Notes: a model not told the origin generated them from the letters alone. 43,025 nucleotides of DNA from an uncultured Caulobacterales bacterium (GCA_938001915.1 CALLBD010000018.1:1-43025), one strand, 5' to 3'. Shown: positions 23,326 through 34,900, numbered from the stretch's first letter. Translations and numbers: made by a program.

Positions 23326-23750
23326 TGCGCTTGCGTTCTTCCGTTGGAGTTACTCTTTTTGTCATTGGTGGTCTGTTGACTTCCTCGTGCGCTGATGCAG
23401 TGGTCGTTGAGAAAGATTTGGGTCCGGTCCCTGGTGAATTGGCGAAATTGGATGTGCATAGTTTGAGGGAATGTACTGCAGTTTTTGAGTGGGTTAATTT
23501 TCAATCGAAGCCAGGTCATAGTGTGATTAAGCCGGAGATTGCTACTCTTTATCGGGATGTTTGGTTGATGGCTCTAAATACGAAAACCTCGAAGTCTCAT
23601 AATCCGAAAGATATTTTGAAAAACTCTGACTTTAAAGAGGATAGTCTTAATCATGGTAGTTCGATTGCTCCCGATAAGGCTGCACAGCGCTGTACGAGAA
23701 TAACTGCAGATGCGCTGGAAACTCTCGGATTTGAAACGGGACTCGAATAA
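23325..23750 (+). CDS. Small exported protein before nuoD, unknown function
   Basis: 141 residues from ATG at 23325 (a GTG lies just before). The N-terminus is a signal peptide with Cys at a possible but weak lipobox (LTSSC). Two further Cys occur, in [10 protein letters not shown] and AAQRCTRIT. Codon use is visibly richer in A/T at third positions than the flanking nuo genes, hinting at a different origin. The pattern of a first Cys, an aromatic V-W/Y-x-x-AL segment and a final QA-RC segment weakly echoes the preceding lipoprotein, so they could be distant paralogs. The stop overlaps the nuoD start (TAATG). Confidence 0.7.
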   Translation: MRLRSSVGVTLFVIGGLLTSSCADAVVVEKDLGPVPGELAKLDVHSLRECTAVFEWVNFQSKPGHSVIKPEIATLYRDVWLMALNTKTSKSHNPKDILKNSDFKEDSLNHGSSIAPDKAAQRCTRITADALETLGFETGLE

Positions 23751-24946
23751 TGACCACCACTGAAGCCATACTCGAAGGCGACGACCGTAACTTCACGATT
23801 AATTTCGGCCCGCAGCATCCTGCGGCCCATGGCGTTTTGCGCCTTGTGCTTGAACTCGAGGGCGAGATTGTTGAGCGCGTCGACCCGCATATTGGCTTGC
23901 TGCATCGCGGCACGGAAAAGCTGATGGAGCATAAGACCTATCTCCAAGCGCTGCCTTATATGGATCGCCTCGATTATGTTGCGCCAATGAACCAAGAGCA
24001 TGCGTTTTGTCTCGCGATTGAAAAGCTGACGGGTATGGGCGTACCGCGCCGCGCGCAATTCATCCGCGTACTCTATTCCGAGATTGGCCGCATTCTCTCG
24101 CATATGCTCAATATCACGACGCAGGCGATGGATGTGGGCGCGCTGACCCCGCCGGTTTGGGGTTTCGAAGAGCGCGAAAAGCTTATGGTGTTTTATGAGC
24201 GCGCTTGTGGCTCCCGTATGCACGCCAATTATTTCCGTCCGGGCGGCGTGCATCAGGACTTGCCACCTAAACTTCTCGCAGACCTCGCCGATTGGTGTGA
24301 GCAATTCCCAGAAAAGCTCCAAGATATTGAGACGCTACTAACGGAAAACCGTATTTTCAAACAGCGCAATGTCGATATTGGCGTTGTCAGCGCGCAAGAT
24401 TGTCATGAACGCGGATTTTCTGGCGTGATGGTGCGCGGCTCTGGCCTCGCATGGGACTTGCGCCGCAGTCAGCCTTATGAGGTTTACTCAGAGCTCGATT
24501 TCAAAATTCCACTGGGCAAAAACGGCGATTGCTATGACCGCTATCTCTGCCGCGTCGAGGAAATGTATGAATCTGTGAAAATCATGCAGCAGTGCCTCGA
24601 GAAAATGCCGGAAGGTCCGGTCATGACGCAGGACAATAAATTTGTCCCGCCGCGCCGCAGCGAGATGAAGCAGAGCATGGAAGCGCTGATTCATCACTTT
24701 AAACTTTATACGGAGGGCGTTCACGTCCCAGCAGGCGAAGTCTATTGCGCCGTTGAGGCGCCAAAAGGGGAGTTCGGTGTGTATCTTGTCTCGGATGGCA
24801 CGAATAAGCCTTACCGCGTAAAACTTCGTGCGCCCGGTTTCGCCCATTTGGCGGCGATGGATTATCTCAATCGCGGGCATATGCTCGCAGACGTTTCGGC
24901 GATCCTCGGCTCGCTCGATATCGTGTTCGGGGAGGTCGACCGATGA
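23750..24946 (+). CDS. nuoD: NADH-quinone oxidoreductase subunit D
   Basis: 398 residues, the 49-kDa subunit. [12 protein letters not shown] (20-31) carries the conserved His at the quinone site; [18 protein letters not shown] and [12 protein letters not shown] follow. The C-terminus DIVFGEVDR is canonical. It forms the quinone pocket with NuoB. It overlaps nuoE by four bases (ATGA). Confidence 0.97.
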   Translation: MTTTEAILEGDDRNFTINFGPQHPAAHGVLRLVLELEGEIVERVDPHIGLLHRGTEKLMEHKTYLQALPYMDRLDYVAPMNQEHAFCLAIEKLTGMGVPRRAQFIRVLYSEIGRILSHMLNITTQAMDVGALTPPVWGFEEREKLMVFYERACGSRMHANYFRPGGVHQDLPPKLLADLADWCEQFPEKLQDIETLLTENRIFKQRNVDIGVVSAQDCHERGFSGVMVRGSGLAWDLRRSQPYEVYSELDFKIPLGKNGDCYDRYLCRVEEMYESVKIMQQCLEKMPEGPVMTQDNKFVPPRRSEMKQSMEALIHHFKLYTEGVHVPAGEVYCAVEAPKGEFGVYLVSDGTNKPYRVKLRAPGFAHLAAMDYLNRGHMLADVSAILGSLDIVFGEVDR

Positions 24947-26064
24947 GTGCGCGGCGTATGGCGGCAGAGCAGCCAGAAAGCTATGCTTTCTCTGCGGCGG
25001 CCGAAAAAGAAATCGCTATGTGGGTGGCGAAATACCCCGCTGACCGTCAGCGTTCAGCCTTGATTCCTGCGCTTTGGATTGCGCAAAAAGATGCGGGTGG
25101 CTGGCTCCCTGAAGTCGCGATGCGCGCGGTCGCTGATAAGCTCGGTATGGCCTATATCCGCGTCTATGAAGTCGTGACCTTTTATACCATGTTTAACATG
25201 TCGCCCGTCGGTGAGCATTTCGTGCAGCTTTGCGGCACAACGCCGTGCTGGTTGCGCGGGTCGGATGACCTCATTGCGGTGATGAAGCGCCGCGTCGGGC
25301 CGCAAAATACAATTTCTGCCGATGGGAAATTGAGCTGGCTAGAGGTTGAATGCCTTGGGGCCTGTGCCAATGCGCCGATGGTCCAGATTTCAAATGCGGA
25401 TGGTGATAGCTATTATGAGGATTTGACCGCAGAGAGTTTTGATGCGCTTTTGGATAAGCTCGTGGCAGGCGAAAAGCCTGACTATGGTCCGCAAAATGGG
25501 CGCTATACATCAGAGCCAGAGACGGGCGCACAGGCCCTATTAAGCAATGATATTTTTGATCAAGAGCGCAATTTAAAGACGCTTCCTAATGCCGAGAAAA
25601 AGGCCAAGGTCAATTATTATCAGTGGGACCCTAAAGAGCGACGCGCAACCCGCAAGGGCTGGGTCGATCCTACTCGAAACGCGGACCCTGATCCTAAAAA
25701 GCGGTCCGGAAACCTTGGGCGAGACCTGACCAAAGGACTGGTTGATGATGACCCGAATAAAGGACTGCCGGCTCGCACGCCAAAAGCGGCCGCTAAGAAA
25801 AAGCCGAAAGTCCTTTACACTGACGGGCCAACAGATGGCGCGCCAGATGATTTGAAGAAAATCAAAGGTATCGGTCCGAAGTTTGAGGGCGATTTAAATT
25901 CCAAAGGGATTTATTACTTCCGCCAAATCGGTGCGTGGAAAGCGGCCGATATTAAAATGGTCGAAGGAATCATCGATAGTTTTCCGGGCCGCATCAAGCG
26001 TGATGAGTGGGTTAAGCAAGGCAAGGCCCTCGCTAAGGCAGCTGTGAAAGGCGCGAAAAAATGA
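24943..26064 (+). CDS. nuoE: NADH-quinone oxidoreductase subunit E with C-terminal HhH-like extension
   Basis: 373 residues, about twice the core NuoE. Residues 1-185 are the thioredoxin-like 24-kDa subunit with the N1a 2Fe-2S ligands Cys97, Cys102 (CGTTPC), Cys137 and Cys141 (CLGAC). Residues about 200-300 are a polar, Lys/Pro-rich linker. Residues about 300-373 form a helix-hairpin-helix-like module ([20 protein letters not shown], then [14 protein letters not shown]). Such extensions are known in alphaproteobacterial NuoE but have no assigned role. N1a sits off the main electron path from FMN. Stop overlaps the next gene by four bases. Confidence 0.95.
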   Translation: MSARRMAAEQPESYAFSAAAEKEIAMWVAKYPADRQRSALIPALWIAQKDAGGWLPEVAMRAVADKLGMAYIRVYEVVTFYTMFNMSPVGEHFVQLCGTTPCWLRGSDDLIAVMKRRVGPQNTISADGKLSWLEVECLGACANAPMVQISNADGDSYYEDLTAESFDALLDKLVAGEKPDYGPQNGRYTSEPETGAQALLSNDIFDQERNLKTLPNAEKKAKVNYYQWDPKERRATRKGWVDPTRNADPDPKKRSGNLGRDLTKGLVDDDPNKGLPARTPKAAAKKKPKVLYTDGPTDGAPDDLKKIKGIGPKFEGDLNSKGIYYFRQIGAWKAADIKMVEGIIDSFPGRIKRDEWVKQGKALAKAAVKGAKK

Positions 26065-26363
26065 CGCCTGACCAGCAAATAGAAAATTTTGCGAAGGGCT
26101 GGGTAGCACAAGCTGTCCGTCATGAACCCGTTGCAAAACTTAAGGGTCGCTTGAAGGTGAGCATATCGCTAACGCTCGTGTTCTTCGCGCTATTTGTATC
26201 CTCACTCGTCTTTGGCTTCGGGTCCTGGACGAAATGGGGTTTTGTCCGCTTGGATATGCTCTTGGCCATTTTGACAGGGGTGATGGGCGTTGCGGCTCTC
26301 CAAATGTGGCGTTTCATAAATCTGCGTATATCTTTGTCGGCAGACCAAGGGGCGGTATCGTGA
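26061..26363 (+). CDS. Small two-helix membrane protein between nuoE and nuoF
   Basis: 100 residues. A soluble N-terminal helix (1-30) precedes two membrane segments (about 35-53 and 66-84). It overlaps nuoE by four bases (ATGA) and the next small gene by four (GTGA), so it belongs to the operon. No family recognised; not one of the 14 core subunits. Confidence 0.7.
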   Translation: MTPDQQIENFAKGWVAQAVRHEPVAKLKGRLKVSISLTLVFFALFVSSLVFGFGSWTKWGFVRLDMLLAILTGVMGVAALQMWRFINLRISLSADQGAVS

Positions 26364-26551
26364 AGCTAAAACTCCTGACAGCGATACTGATGAGTTTGGC
26401 GGCTGCGGCTTGGCTGGCGTCCGCTTTACTCGTGCCATCGGGTGAGGGCACAATGACGCGCTGGCTCATCGTTATCGCATTCTCGGCTTTGGCTGTCTTT
26501 TACTGGATGGCCTATTTCCGTCTTAAAAACTCAACGTCTGGAACAGAATAG
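26360..26551 (+). CDS. Very small two-helix membrane protein before nuoF
   Basis: 63 residues from GTG at 26360, which overlaps the preceding stop as GTGA; a longer open frame from 26234 would run inside the previous gene and is rejected. Starts [20 protein letters not shown]. Two hydrophobic helices (about 4-26 and 34-53) make up almost the whole protein. nuoF starts 2 bases later. No family recognised. Confidence 0.65.
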   Translation: MKLKLLTAILMSLAAAAWLASALLVPSGEGTMTRWLIVIAFSALAVFYWMAYFRLKNSTSGTE

Positions 26552-26553
26552 CT

Positions 26554-27861
26554 ATGGCTGAACTCCTCCAAGATAAAGATCGTATCTTCCAAAACCTTTA
26601 TGGTTTGCAGGACCAAGGGCTTGACGCGGCGCAGAAACGCGGCGCGTGGATTGGCACCTCGGCGATGATAGAGCAGGGCCGCGATTGGATTATCGATCAG
26701 ATCAAAGCCTCTGGATTGCGCGGACGCGGCGGTGCGGGTTTCCCGACAGGCCTAAAATGGTCTTTCATGCCAAAAGAAGTCGGCAATCGCCCGCATTACC
26801 TTGTCGTCAATGCTGATGAATCTGAGCCGGGCTCTTGTAAGGACCGCGATATTTTACGCCATGATCCGCATTTATTGATCGAAGGCTGCCTCGTTGCGTC
26901 CTTCGCGATGCAGGCTAATGCGTGCTACATTTATCTTCGCGGGGAATATATCCTCGAGCGCAACCGCCTACAGGCTGCAATTGATGAAGCCTATGCAGCG
27001 GGTCTTGTGGGCAAGAATGCATGCGGCACGGGTTGGGATTTCGACATATATATGCACCACGGTGCGGGCGCTTACATTTGCGGTGAAGAAACGGCGCTAC
27101 TGGAATCGCTCGAAGGCAAGAAGGGGCAACCGCGCCTCAAGCCGCCATTTCCGGCCAATGCGGGTCTTTATGGCTGTCCGACAACGGTGAATAATGTGGA
27201 ATCCATTGCGGTTGTGCCGACAATCCTACGCCGCGGCGCGGATTGGTTCACGCAATTTGGCCGTGAAAATAATAAAGGTACGAAAGTCTTCTCGCTCTCA
27301 GGTCACGTCAATACGCCGTGCAACATCGAAGAAGCGCTCTCTATTCCAATGAAGACCTTGATTGAAACCTATGGCGGCGGCGTACGCGGCGGTTGGGACA
27401 ATCTGAAATGCGTTATTCCGGGTGGCTCTTCTGTGCCGCTTCTGCCCAAAGAAATTTGCGACACAGTCCTCATGGATTTTGACGCGCTGCGCGAACATCA
27501 ATCAGGTCTCGGAACTGCGGCGGTGATTGTCATGGATAAATCCACTGACGTTGTGAAAGCTATCGCGCGCCTCTCTTATTTCTATAAGCATGAAAGCTGC
27601 GGCCAATGTACGCCATGCCGCGAAGGCACCGGCTGGATGTGGCGCGTCATGGAGCGCATGGTTGTCGGTAATGCGAAAACGTCCGAAATTGATATGCTCC
27701 TCAGCGTGTCGAAACAGGTCGAAGGTCATACAATTTGCGCGCTCGGCGACGCGGCAGCTTGGCCAATCCAAGGGCTCATCCGTCACTTCCGTCACGAAAT
27801 TGAAGAGCGCATTGATAATTACCGGGCAGATAAGCCGACCTTTGTTCAGGCGGCAGAATGA
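26554..27861 (+). CDS. nuoF: NADH-quinone oxidoreductase subunit F
   Basis: 435 residues, the 51-kDa subunit that binds NADH and [19 protein letters not shown] is the glycine-rich NADH loop; [17 protein letters not shown] and [14 protein letters not shown] line the FMN. The N3 4Fe-4S cluster is ligated by Cys349, Cys352, Cys355 (ESCGQCTPC) and Cys395 (TICALGD). Electron entry point of complex I. Overlaps the next small gene by four bases. Confidence 0.97.
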   Translation: MAELLQDKDRIFQNLYGLQDQGLDAAQKRGAWIGTSAMIEQGRDWIIDQIKASGLRGRGGAGFPTGLKWSFMPKEVGNRPHYLVVNADESEPGSCKDRDILRHDPHLLIEGCLVASFAMQANACYIYLRGEYILERNRLQAAIDEAYAAGLVGKNACGTGWDFDIYMHHGAGAYICGEETALLESLEGKKGQPRLKPPFPANAGLYGCPTTVNNVESIAVVPTILRRGADWFTQFGRENNKGTKVFSLSGHVNTPCNIEEALSIPMKTLIETYGGGVRGGWDNLKCVIPGGSSVPLLPKEICDTVLMDFDALREHQSGLGTAAVIVMDKSTDVVKAIARLSYFYKHESCGQCTPCREGTGWMWRVMERMVVGNAKTSEIDMLLSVSKQVEGHTICALGDAAAWPIQGLIRHFRHEIEERIDNYRADKPTFVQAAE

Positions 27862-28121
27862 TGGTTCGGAGCTTTTTAAATTTATTGAAGTGGTTTGCAT
27901 GCGCGACGATTACGTTGCTTATTTGTATGGTAATCACTGCGCCTTTGGCAATAATTGCCGAGGTTTTTCTTGATAAAGTCAGCGTGCATTCTTTTATTAA
28001 ATCCGGTGTGTTCTGGATTATTGGTTTAGCAGGCTTATTTGCAGGCTTGAATATAGGAGCGAAATTGGGTTTCGATCCTTTCGCGATACCACTCGGAAAT
28101 GTTGATAGGGACGCGGAATGA
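27858..28121 (+). CDS. Small two-helix membrane protein between nuoF and nuoG
   Basis: 87 residues, beginning [20 protein letters not shown]. Two hydrophobic segments (about 11-36 and 48-68) with a short polar loop. Four-base overlaps with nuoF and nuoG (ATGA both times) fix it in the operon. Codon use is more A/T-rich than in the flanking nuo genes. No family recognised. Confidence 0.7.
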   Translation: MMVRSFLNLLKWFACATITLLICMVITAPLAIIAEVFLDKVSVHSFIKSGVFWIIGLAGLFAGLNIGAKLGFDPFAIPLGNVDRDAE

Positions 28122-30223
28122 CCGACCTACGCAAATTAAATATTGATGGCACGGAATATGAAGTGCCGGCCGAATATACGCTGATGCAGGCGTGTGAGGA
28201 ATTTGGCGGCGCGGAAATTCCGCGTTTCTGTTACCACGAGCGCCTCTCTGTTGCGGGGAACTGCCGCATGTGTCTCGTTGAGTGGGTCGGTGCGCCAAAG
28301 CCGCAAGCCTCTTGTGCACTACAAGTCAAAGATTTGCGTCCGAACCGTGACGGCACGCCTGCGAATATTCGTACAAATTCCGAAACCGTAAAAAAAGCGC
28401 GCGAAGGCGTGATGGAATTTCTCCTAATTAATCATCCATTGGATTGCCCGATTTGCGACCAAGGCGGTGAGTGCGATTTGCAGGACCAAGCCATGGGTTA
28501 TGGCCGCGATACTTCGCGCTTTGAGGAAAATAAACGCGCCGTGGACGATAAAAATATGGGTCCGCTCGTCAATACGATTATGACGCGCTGTATTCAGTGT
28601 ACGCGCTGCGTACGCTTCATCACCGAAGTGGCGGGCGTTCAAGAAATCGGCCTTGTGAACCGGGGCGAGAATGCAGAAATCACGACTTACCTTGAAGAAA
28701 GCCTGACATCCGAAATGTCTGGTAATGTGATTGATCTGTGCCCTGTTGGGGCGCTGACCTCCAAGCCTTACGCCTTTAACGCGCGGCCTTGGGAATTAGA
28801 TAAAGTCGACAGCATTGATGTGATGGACGCCGTTGGCTCCAACATCCGTGTCGATAGCCGTCGTGATGCGGTGCTGCGTATCTTACCTGTCACCAATGAT
28901 GATGTGAATGAGGAATGGATTTCCGATAAAACTCGTTTCGTGTGGGATGGGTTGGCGCGTCAGCGTTTGGACCGTCCGTTCATCCGCGAGAATGGCACCC
29001 TCCGTCCTGCGGGATGGGATGAGGCGCTCGGCGTTGTCGCAGTGAAGCTAAAAGGCGACCCCACACAAATCGCCGCCATTGCAGGTGATTTGTGCGATGC
29101 GGAATCTATGAAGGCGCTCAAAGACCTCATGGAATCGCTCGGCGTGAAACATTTAGATTGCCGCCAAGACGGCTCGCTCATTGGCGGCGGCGCGCGTGCG
29201 GAATATTTATTTAATTCCACAATTGCTGGCCTTGAAGACGCCGATGCGATTCTGCTGGTCGGGACAAACCCTCGCCATGAAGCGCCGCTGGTTAACACGC
29301 GTATTCGCAAAACATGGATTGAAGGCGGATTAGAAATCGGCCTCATCGGCGAAGCGGTTGATTTGACCTATGCCTATGAGCATGTCGGAACGTCAGCAGC
29401 AGATGTTGCAGGTTTTGCTGCGTCTACATCTAAATTTGCCAAGCGTTTCAAAACCGCGAAAAATCCTGTCATCATTGTCGGCGCAGCGGCGCTGCGCGGT
29501 GAGGCGGGACAAGCTTTGCTCGCGGAACTGGGGCAGCTCGCGAAAGAGACTAATGTCATCCGCGAAGACCATAATGGATTTAATATACTACACGGCGCGG
29601 CATCTCGCGTGGGCGGTCTGGATATGGGCTTTCTCCCCGGTGAGGGCGGTCTTGCCACGGACGCGATTTTAGACGCGGCGCAACAAGGCGCCGTGAAAGC
29701 GGTCTACCTCTTGGGCGCGGATGAGCTAGATACGTCCAAGCTCAAAGATGCCTTCGTGATTTATCAAGGCCATCACGGTGACAATGGCGCGCATGTCGCA
29801 GATGTTATCTTGCCAGGTGCAGCCTATACCGAAAAATCTGGGCTCTATGTGAATATGGAAGGCCGCGTGCAAATGGCTGACCGCGCGACATCGCCAAAAG
29901 GCGACGCCAAAGAAGATTGGGCCATCCTACGCGCGCTCTCGGCAAAGCTCGACCGCATATTGCCTTATGACAGTCTCGATGCTTTGCGTGAAAAGCTTAT
30001 GGCCGATCATCCGACCTTTATGTCGCTCGATACAGCGCCAGACCGCGCCATATTTGATGGGGCCGCTTTAGGCGCGAAAGGCCAGCTGTCCGATGCGCCA
30101 TTTAAAAACCCGATTGAAGATTTCTATATGACCAACCCGATCGCCCGCGCCTCCAATGTGATGGCGGAGTGTTCGGCAGTCATTGAAGAGAAAAACAAAA
30201 CTGTGAAAGAGGCTGCGGAATGA
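28118..30223 (+). CDS. nuoG: NADH-quinone oxidoreductase subunit G
   Basis: 701 residues, the 75-kDa subunit. N-terminal 2Fe-2S domain (N1b) with [18 protein letters not shown]; then [18 protein letters not shown] (N4/N5 region including the family His ligand); [10 protein letters not shown] and [12 protein letters not shown] for further 4Fe-4S ligands. The C-terminal two thirds is a molybdopterin-oxidoreductase-like fold without molybdenum function. The extra N7 site seen in E. coli NuoG is not apparent. Peripheral arm; overlaps nuoH by four bases. Confidence 0.96.
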   Translation: MTDLRKLNIDGTEYEVPAEYTLMQACEEFGGAEIPRFCYHERLSVAGNCRMCLVEWVGAPKPQASCALQVKDLRPNRDGTPANIRTNSETVKKAREGVMEFLLINHPLDCPICDQGGECDLQDQAMGYGRDTSRFEENKRAVDDKNMGPLVNTIMTRCIQCTRCVRFITEVAGVQEIGLVNRGENAEITTYLEESLTSEMSGNVIDLCPVGALTSKPYAFNARPWELDKVDSIDVMDAVGSNIRVDSRRDAVLRILPVTNDDVNEEWISDKTRFVWDGLARQRLDRPFIRENGTLRPAGWDEALGVVAVKLKGDPTQIAAIAGDLCDAESMKALKDLMESLGVKHLDCRQDGSLIGGGARAEYLFNSTIAGLEDADAILLVGTNPRHEAPLVNTRIRKTWIEGGLEIGLIGEAVDLTYAYEHVGTSAADVAGFAASTSKFAKRFKTAKNPVIIVGAAALRGEAGQALLAELGQLAKETNVIREDHNGFNILHGAASRVGGLDMGFLPGEGGLATDAILDAAQQGAVKAVYLLGADELDTSKLKDAFVIYQGHHGDNGAHVADVILPGAAYTEKSGLYVNMEGRVQMADRATSPKGDAKEDWAILRALSAKLDRILPYDSLDALREKLMADHPTFMSLDTAPDRAIFDGAALGAKGQLSDAPFKNPIEDFYMTNPIARASNVMAECSAVIEEKNKTVKEAAE

Positions 30224-31350
30224 TGTCCGTAATACAACTGCCTGTAATGCAAGCTGCGACTGAAACGGCCATTGCGGTCGTGGATGAGCGTAATTGGGTG
30301 CTCTGGACCGCGCTTAAGACGGGGCAGGTCTTGCTATTCGTTTTATCTTTGGCGCTGCTTGTGGCGGCATTGGTTCTGGCTGATCGTAAGATTTGGGCGG
30401 CTGTACAAATGCGCCGGGGTCCAAATGTGGTTGGGGCCTTTGGGTTGCTGCAAACTATTGCGGATGCGCTCAAATTCTTCTTTAAAGAAATCGTTATTCC
30501 TGCGGGTTCAGATAAATTCCTCTTTATCCTCGCGCCTGTACTGGGCCTCATTATGGCCTTTGCGGCTTGGGCCGTGGTGCCTGTCGCGCCGGGTTGGGTA
30601 ATCTCCGATATTAATATCGGCGTTTTATACGTTCTCGCGCTGAGTTCCTTGGGCGTTTACGGCATTATCATCGGCGGCTGGGCGTCGAACTCGAAATATC
30701 CGTTCATGGGCGCGCTGCGTTCTGCCGCGCAAATGGTCTCTTATGAGGTCTCTATCGGCTTTATCATCCTGACCGTTATCTTCCTCTCTGGCTCTATGAA
30801 CCTGACGACTATTGTCGACACACAAGGCGCGGGCTTTTGGAATTGGAATATGTTCCGGTTAAATCCGACGGGCGACTTGGGCTTTTGGAACTGGCTGATC
30901 GCGCCTGTCATGTTTTACATGGGCGTCTTGTTCTTTATCTCGGCATTAGCCGAGACAAACCGTCCGCCCTTTGATCTGCCCGAAGCGGAATCAGAATTGG
31001 TTGCAGGATATCAGGTTGAGTATTCCTCTACGCCGTTCCTCATGTTCTTCTTTGCGGAATATGTGAACATCATGTTGCTCTCTGCCATGATGACAATCCT
31101 GTTCCTCGGCGGTTGGCATGCGCCGATTAACGTATCATTGCCATTTGGTTGGCAGGTTTTACCGTTTATATGGTTCTTTCTGAAGACAGCCTTCCTATTC
31201 TTTATGTTCGCCATGGTGAAAGCCATCGTTCCGCGTTACCGTTATGACCAGCTCATGCGTCTTGGCTGGAAAGTCTTTCTGCCGACAGCACTGGCTGCCG
31301 TTGTTATCGTGTCGACCGTTGTGGTCTTCGCTAGCGACAAAGCGGTTTAG
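30220..31350 (+). CDS. nuoH: NADH-quinone oxidoreductase subunit H
   Basis: 376 residues (ATGATG gives two adjacent start choices). Eight or more membrane helices. ERK-type motif [19 protein letters not shown] after the first helix, and the quinone-channel segment [20 protein letters not shown] with its conserved acidic residues. It links the quinone site to the proton path. The heel of the membrane arm. Confidence 0.96.
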   Translation: MMSVIQLPVMQAATETAIAVVDERNWVLWTALKTGQVLLFVLSLALLVAALVLADRKIWAAVQMRRGPNVVGAFGLLQTIADALKFFFKEIVIPAGSDKFLFILAPVLGLIMAFAAWAVVPVAPGWVISDINIGVLYVLALSSLGVYGIIIGGWASNSKYPFMGALRSAAQMVSYEVSIGFIILTVIFLSGSMNLTTIVDTQGAGFWNWNMFRLNPTGDLGFWNWLIAPVMFYMGVLFFISALAETNRPPFDLPEAESELVAGYQVEYSSTPFLMFFFAEYVNIMLLSAMMTILFLGGWHAPINVSLPFGWQVLPFIWFFLKTAFLFFMFAMVKAIVPRYRYDQLMRLGWKVFLPTALAAVVIVSTVVVFASDKAV

Positions 31351-31361
31351 GAGGGAAAGAG

Positions 31362-31853
31362 ATGTTATCCCGTATTAAACAAGTTATTCGCGGCGCGTTC
31401 CTTCTGGAATTTATCTCCGCTTTCATTCTGGCGATGAAATATTTCTTCCGCCCGAAGGTCACGATTAACTACCCCTTTGAAAAAGGCCCAATCAGCCCGC
31501 GGTTCCGCGGCGAGCATGCGTTGCGCCGTTATCCATCAGGCGAAGAACGCTGCATTGCCTGTAAGCTTTGCGAAGCGATTTGCCCTGCGCAAGCGATTAT
31601 GATTGAATCTGAGCCGCGCGAAGATGGCTCCCGCCGCACTACGCGCTACGATATTGATATGGTCAAATGTATCTATTGCGGGTTGTGTCAGGAAGCCTGT
31701 CCTGTTGACGCGATTGTCGAAGGGCCGAACTACGAATTCGCAACAGAGACTCGCGAAGAGCTCTATTACGACAAAGAAAAACTACTCTCTAATGGTGATC
31801 GCTGGGAAACTGAGATCGCAAAAAATCTAGCCTTGGACGCGCCCTACCGTTAG
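31362..31853 (+). CDS. nuoI: NADH-quinone oxidoreductase subunit I
   Basis: 163 residues. Two 4Fe-4S ferredoxin motifs: [12 protein letters not shown] (Cys64, 67, 70, 74) and [12 protein letters not shown] (Cys103, 106, 109, 113), clusters N6a and N6b, which feed N2 in NuoB. An amphipathic N-terminal helix (8-30) lies on the membrane. GGGA-type ribosome site upstream. A hairpin spans its stop codon. Confidence 0.97.
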   Translation: MLSRIKQVIRGAFLLEFISAFILAMKYFFRPKVTINYPFEKGPISPRFRGEHALRRYPSGEERCIACKLCEAICPAQAIMIESEPREDGSRRTTRYDIDMVKCIYCGLCQEACPVDAIVEGPNYEFATETREELYYDKEKLLSNGDRWETEIAKNLALDAPYR

Positions 31854-31856
31854 GGC
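31841..31856 (+). other. Hairpin at the nuoI stop codon
   Basis: GCCCTA (31841-31846) and TAGGGC (31851-31856) form a 6-bp stem with a 4-base loop that includes the nuoI TAG. An 8-bp palindrome GGCCGGCC follows directly (31854-31861). No T tract. It could modulate mRNA processing or coupling at one of the few non-overlapping junctions of the operon. Confidence 0.4.
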
Positions 31857-31886
31857 CGGCCAAACCGCATTCAGGACACTCGAATC

Positions 31887-32486
31887 GTGCTTATTGCTAT
31901 CACATTTTATCTTCTGGCGTTCACCGCCATCGCCGCAGCCTTTATGGTCGTAGCAGCGCGCAACCCTGTGCATTCGGTGATGTTCCTAATTCTGACATTC
32001 TTCGCGGCAGCGGGGCTTTTCATCCTCATGGGGGCCGAGTTTATCGCGCTCCTCTTGGTGATGGTTTATGTCGGCGCGGTCGCGGTGCTTTTCCTCTTCG
32101 TAGTGATGATGCTCGATGTGGATTTCGTTGAGCTTAAGCAGGGCTTTTTATCATACCTCCCTGCGGGCTTGATTGTGGCCTTTATTATTCTGGCTGAAAT
32201 GATCATGGTCGGCGCGGCCTATTTCTCTGGCGCCTCCAAAACCGTCGTGCCGACGGACCCTGAAACCTCGAACCTCGAGCGGTTCGGTGAGGTGCTTTAT
32301 ACAGATTACGCCGGCGCATTTGAAGCGGCGGGCCTCGTACTTCTTGTGGCCATGATTGGCGCAATTGTTCTAACGCTGCGTGAGCGCAAAGGCGTGCGGA
32401 CACAAAACGCCATGGACCAAATTGCGCGGACACGTGAGGAAGGCGTTGAGCTTGTCGACGTCGAACCAGGTCAAGGTTTGGGGTAG
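31887..32486 (+). CDS. nuoJ: NADH-quinone oxidoreductase subunit J
   Basis: 199 residues from GTG at 31887. Five membrane helices; the third contains the conserved [16 protein letters not shown] segment, whose pi-bulge is at the centre of coupling in complex I. The C-terminal tail is polar and longer than the helices need. Membrane arm next to NuoK. Confidence 0.95.
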   Translation: MLIAITFYLLAFTAIAAAFMVVAARNPVHSVMFLILTFFAAAGLFILMGAEFIALLLVMVYVGAVAVLFLFVVMMLDVDFVELKQGFLSYLPAGLIVAFIILAEMIMVGAAYFSGASKTVVPTDPETSNLERFGEVLYTDYAGAFEAAGLVLLVAMIGAIVLTLRERKGVRTQNAMDQIARTREEGVELVDVEPGQGLG

Positions 32487-32495
32487 GGGACAGAT

Positions 32496-32822
32496 ATGCT
32501 TATCGGATTACATCACTACCTTATCGTCGCGGCGATACTCTTCACCATTGGCGTGTTTGGTATTTTCGTGAACCGGAAAAATGTCATCATTATTTTGATG
32601 TGCGTGGAGCTAATTTTACTGGCTGTGAATATCAATTTCGTGGCGTTCTCGACGCATATGGAGCCTGTGGCTGGCGCTGACCCCATTGCAGGCCAGATTT
32701 TTGCGCTGTTTATTCTAACAGTTGCGGCCGCCGAAGCCGCCGTTGGCCTGGCTATTCTCGTTGTTTACTTCCGCAACCGCGGAAACATCGCGGTCGAAGA
32801 TATCGACCTGATGAAGGGTTAG
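32496..32822 (+). CDS. nuoK: NADH-quinone oxidoreductase subunit K
   Basis: 108 residues, three membrane helices. Helix 2 holds the glutamate of [13 protein letters not shown] and helix 3 that of [13 protein letters not shown], both on the proton path. Nine bases after nuoJ. Confidence 0.96.
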   Translation: MLIGLHHYLIVAAILFTIGVFGIFVNRKNVIIILMCVELILLAVNINFVAFSTHMEPVAGADPIAGQIFALFILTVAAAEAAVGLAILVVYFRNRGNIAVEDIDLMKG

Positions 32823-32826
32823 TGTC

Positions 32827-34896
32827 GTGATTTATACAATCGTTTTTGCGCCGCTGATTGGCGCCATGATTGCGGGCCTTGCGGGAACGCGCTTCGGTTC
32901 GCAGCTCATCAGTGCCACGCTTTCGAAAGTTGTGACGACGGGTCTACTGTTTGTCTCCGCAATTTTATCTTGGATGGTCTTCATCAATATCGGGTTTGGC
33001 GATGCGCCTGATACGACCTATCCACTTTTCCGCTGGATGGATGTCGGCGATATGGATGCTAATTGGGCGTTTAAGCTCGATACGCTCACGGCGGTTATGC
33101 TTGTTGTTGTGAACTCGGTTTCCGCACTCGTGCATCTCTATAGCTGGGGTTATATGGAAGAGGACCCCTATCAGCCGCGTTTCTTCTCTTATTTATCGCT
33201 TTTTACCTTCGCCATGTTGATGTTGGTGACATCAGATAACTTCATTCAGCTTTTCTTTGGCTGGGAAGGTGTTGGCCTCGCGTCTTATCTCTTGATTGGC
33301 TATTATTATAAAAAGCCCTCTGCCAATGCGGCCGCGATTAAAGCCTTTGTTACGAACCGCGTCGGTGATGTTGGCCTTGCGCTCGGGATTATGACCATCT
33401 TTTTGATGTTCGGGTCTGTCAATTTTGACACCGTCTTTGCCGCGATTGAGAGCGGTGTGGACACATCACTGCCTTTCTTAGGGTTAGAGTTCAACGCAGT
33501 CGAATTAATTGCGTTTCTACTCTTCATTGGCGCGATGGGGAAATCGGCGCAATTCGTCCTTCACGTCTGGTTGCCCGACGCGATGGAAGGGCCGACACCC
33601 GTGTCAGCGCTTATCCATGCGGCGACTATGGTAACGGCGGGGGTCTTCCTCGTCTGCCGCGCTTACCCAATTTACGAGCTTGCCCCGAATACATCGGGTT
33701 TCATTACAGCGGTCGGAGCCTTTACCGCGCTCTTCGCGGCCTCCGTCGCGCTTGTACAAAATGATATTAAGCGCGTGATTGCCTACTCAACCTGTTCGCA
33801 GCTGGGCTATATGTTCTTCGCGGCGGGCGTTGGCGCCTATAATGCGGCGATGTTCCACCTCTTTACCCATGCTTTCTTTAAAGCGCTGCTCTTCTTGTGT
33901 GCGGGGTCTGTTATTCATGCGCTGCACCATCAGCAAGATATGCGCAAAATGGGCGGGATTTGGAAGAAGGTCCCATGGACTTACGGCGCGATGATTATTG
34001 GTACGCTGGCCATCACGGGTATCGGTATCCCCGGCAGCTATACTTGGGGATTCGCAGGCTTCTTCTCTAAGGATGCGATTATCGAAGCCGCCTTTGATGC
34101 GCGCGGCGTGTCTAACGCAGCCATTTTCGCCTTCTGGATTGGGATTACAGCGGCTCTGATGACAAGCTTCTACAGCTGGCGTCTTATCTTTATGACTTTC
34201 CATGGCGAACACCGCGGCAAGCGAAAATATTTTGACGAGGCCCATGAAAGCCCGTGGAATATGCGCTTACCGCTTGTCCTGCTTTCCATTGGTGCGGTGA
34301 CTGCGGGGGCACTCTTCTATAAGTATTTCATGAAAGATTATGGCGGGTTCTGGCATGGCGCTTTGCCGGGTTATGCCGGCGATGGCCACGCGGAAATTTC
34401 GAACACGCTTTTCGCGGCAGGTGAGGGCGGGTATGATAAACCCTATGAGTCAAAAGGCTTCATTGCTTGGCTGCTCTTCCGTCCTGTGCACGGCTATCCT
34501 TATTGGGTGCTCTTGCTTCCGCTCGTCGCGTCTCTGTCAGGATTGGTGATTGCATGGTTCATGTATGTGCGCGGCAGTGTCATGGAAAAAATCCAAACTA
34601 TTGAGGAAACAGGCGGAACGCCGCTTTATAATTTCCTGCTCAACAAATGGTATGTCGATGAGCTCTATGATGCGACCGTTGTGCGCGCGACCCGCAAGCT
34701 TGGCGATCTCTTCTGGAAGGTTGGCGATGTACGTCTTATCGATGGATTTGGGCCGAATGGCGTCGCTAGCTTTGCTCACGGCGCAGCGAAGCGCGTGTCA
34801 AAACTCCAAACCGGTTATTTGTATCACTATGCGTTCGTAATGTTGATTGGCGTTGCTGTTCTCGTTTTCGTCGCATTCCGCGGAACGGCGGGGTAG
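32827..34896 (+). CDS. nuoL: NADH-quinone oxidoreductase subunit L
   Basis: 689 residues from GTG at 32827, four bases after the nuoK stop. Antiporter-like subunit with about 16 membrane helices and the long C-terminal lateral helix. Landmarks: [19 protein letters not shown] (conserved Glu in helix 5), [20 protein letters not shown], and KDAIIEA. Distal proton pump of the membrane arm. nuoM starts 4 bases later. Confidence 0.96.
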   Translation: MIYTIVFAPLIGAMIAGLAGTRFGSQLISATLSKVVTTGLLFVSAILSWMVFINIGFGDAPDTTYPLFRWMDVGDMDANWAFKLDTLTAVMLVVVNSVSALVHLYSWGYMEEDPYQPRFFSYLSLFTFAMLMLVTSDNFIQLFFGWEGVGLASYLLIGYYYKKPSANAAAIKAFVTNRVGDVGLALGIMTIFLMFGSVNFDTVFAAIESGVDTSLPFLGLEFNAVELIAFLLFIGAMGKSAQFVLHVWLPDAMEGPTPVSALIHAATMVTAGVFLVCRAYPIYELAPNTSGFITAVGAFTALFAASVALVQNDIKRVIAYSTCSQLGYMFFAAGVGAYNAAMFHLFTHAFFKALLFLCAGSVIHALHHQQDMRKMGGIWKKVPWTYGAMIIGTLAITGIGIPGSYTWGFAGFFSKDAIIEAAFDARGVSNAAIFAFWIGITAALMTSFYSWRLIFMTFHGEHRGKRKYFDEAHESPWNMRLPLVLLSIGAVTAGALFYKYFMKDYGGFWHGALPGYAGDGHAEISNTLFAAGEGGYDKPYESKGFIAWLLFRPVHGYPYWVLLLPLVASLSGLVIAWFMYVRGSVMEKIQTIEETGGTPLYNFLLNKWYVDELYDATVVRATRKLGDLFWKVGDVRLIDGFGPNGVASFAHGAAKRVSKLQTGYLYHYAFVMLIGVAVLVFVAFRGTAG

Positions 34897-34900
34897 GACA

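Noticed and set aside
23651..24322. 223-codon antisense frame over nuoD and the preceding gene; similar long frames opposite nuoC (21793-22446) and RNase J (39743-40375)
   Set aside because: His/Arg-rich shadow composition, complete overlap with conserved genes and no promoter or ribosome site.
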